Below, one piece after another: positions 63,316 through 64,000 of a DNA stretch of 64,000 nt (the first letter of the stretch is position 1; each line of letters opens with the position of its first letter). Location of the stretch: NCBI RefSeq assembly GCF_028128765.1, contig NZ_LBJG01000002.1, forward strand, positions 161,291-225,290. The letters run 5' to 3'. A program made the position numbers and the translations under genes. The notes under the pieces were generated by a model, which was not told where the DNA came from, did no database searches, and worked only from the letters and a program-made list of their open reading frames with translations. The stretch comes from Bradyrhizobium sp. CCBAU 51627 (GTDB lineage Bacteria > Pseudomonadota > Alphaproteobacteria > Rhizobiales > Xanthobacteraceae).

Positions 63316-63906
63316 ATGCGTTTCCAGGACCGCCCTAATGTCGATCGGCCGCGATTCGGCGGCTCGCCGTTCCGGCATCGCTTCTCCGGATTGTTGCCTT
63401 GGATGCTCGTGGTCGGGATCGTTGCGGCGGTCGTGCTCACCTTCCGGCATGGGGCGAATTGGTCGCTTCGGCATCCGGTCGACGAGCGCACGCAGGATGC
63501 CGAGATTATCCTTCAGCAGTCAGGCAGTCCCGACGACCGCCGGTCGGTCGATGTCATCCGCACCGTCGACGGCGACACCTTCGTGGCGCGCGTGCACCGG
63601 CGCGGTGGGCGCGATCTCGTCGCGCGCGTTCGCCTTCGCGGCATCGATGCGCCCGAGCTGAAGGCGTCCTGTCAGGAAGAACTCGACAAAGCGGAAGCTG
63701 CCACCGGGGCGTTGCGCAATCTGCTCGGCCAGGGCGGCGTCACGATCTACAATCTTGGCTCGGAAAAATACGGGCGCGTTCTCGCTGATGTCGCGACCCA
63801 ACGGACCCCCAACGTTTCGGCGGCGATGCTCGCGGGCGGTTACGCCCGAAGCTACAATGGCGGCCATCGCGAGGGCTGGTGCGGGCGGGGCTGGCGCTTT
63901 TGGTAA
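63316..63906 (+). CDS. Membrane-anchored SNase-like (thermonuclease fold) protein
   Basis: A 196-aa protein with an N-terminal membrane anchor (LLPWMLVVGIVAAVVLTF) and an OB-fold thermonuclease domain. The conserved strands carry DVIRTVDGDTFVARV, the catalytic-type LVARVRLRGIDAPELKASC and KYGRVLADV with the second Arg. Active-site positions D (GDT), R (RLRG) and E/D (APE) are present, so nuclease activity is plausible on the periplasmic side. The C-terminal part has YARSYNGGHREGWC, as in family members. No ribosome site precedes its ATG; coupling to the small ORF at 63162 could supply initiation. Confidence 0.88.
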   Translation: MRFQDRPNVDRPRFGGSPFRHRFSGLLPWMLVVGIVAAVVLTFRHGANWSLRHPVDERTQDAEIILQQSGSPDDRRSVDVIRTVDGDTFVARVHRRGGRDLVARVRLRGIDAPELKASCQEELDKAEAATGALRNLLGQGGVTIYNLGSEKYGRVLADVATQRTPNVSAAMLAGGYARSYNGGHREGWCGRGWRFW

Positions 63907-64000
63907 CAAGTCGTCCGTGAAGAACTCCCAAGCCGTTGATTTGGAATCCAGAAGCGGTGTTTTGCCGTGACTGGATTTGCCGGAAAGCGGGCCTTTGGAG

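Overview
The window is a GC-rich alphaproteobacterial chromosome segment, most likely from Bradyrhizobium or a close relative in the Nitrobacteraceae. This rests on the order parA-parB / holA-lptE-leuS, the block aminotransferase-ftsK-lolA-xthA facing a CenR/OtpR-type regulator and a cyclic-nucleotide-binding gene, two glnK-amtB pairs, and many 80-125 bp palindromic intergenic repeats typical of that genus. I see no prophage, insertion sequence, integrase, CRISPR array or rRNA. There is one tRNA, tRNA-Gly(GCC). Most of the window is core genome, with several smaller accessory or decaying patches.

Layout. 1-9.7 kb: end of parA, then parB, with holA, lptE and leuS opposing; two convergent diguanylate cyclases, one with an inhibitory I-site and one without; a YggS-type PLP protein. 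9.8-19 kb: a hydratase and an L,D-transpeptidase-like gene, the response regulator with its cyclic-nucleotide-binding partner, then (minus strand) aminotransferase-ftsK-lolA-xthA and a GFA-family protein. 19-24.8 kb: nitrogen-status block, glnK-amtB twice on the minus strand, the first behind a candidate sigma-54 promoter and ended by a strong hairpin terminator; between the pairs lie a ClpP paralogue and an ArsR/SRPBCC pair. 24.8-30.6 kb: three membrane genes carrying GYF_2 or zinc-ribbon domains, interleaved with tesB and a diverged copy of the tesB 3' end; a ubiquinone-type hydroxylase; a Trm112-like protein; a TetR repressor with two near-palindromic operators divergent from a small membrane gene.

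30.8-35.4 kb holds what I consider the most interesting system. It is a co-directional cluster of a secreted PepSY-like protein, a b561-type cytochrome, an outer-membrane porin with a coiled-coil stalk, an exported FMN-binding protein, ApbE flavin transferase and a histidine-bearing membrane protein. It looks like a flavinylated envelope electron-transfer module. An MHYT-PAS-GGDEF-EAL protein follows. 38-55.5 kb is mixed housekeeping and transport: Lon-N domain protein, thioredoxin-TPR, tRNA-Gly, SDR, a PanE-like reductase, a DsbA/GST-kappa isomerase, MATE, GST, a broken MFS gene, gamma-glutamyltransferase, an ATG22-like MFS, purH, heparinase-like, rsmB and an SdhAF4-like protein.

55.5-60.9 kb (minus strand) is a sulfate-activation/sulfation operon: FAD/NAD(P)-binding protein, sulfotransferase, cysD, cysNC. 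As given, each of the first three carries one lesion (1-nt insertion, 1-nt insertion, amber stop). If both insertions are removed, the first two genes read as one 821-codon fusion whose stop overlaps the cysD start as ATGA. The window ends with a chemoreceptor, a 49-codon leader-like ORF with a strong Shine-Dalgarno, and a membrane-anchored SNase-like nuclease.

Stretches above 300 bases without a gene are 18246-18562 (mostly a palindromic repeat) and 21004-21432 (sigma-54-like promoter and a hairpin). All calls come from reading the sequence; no database search was run.
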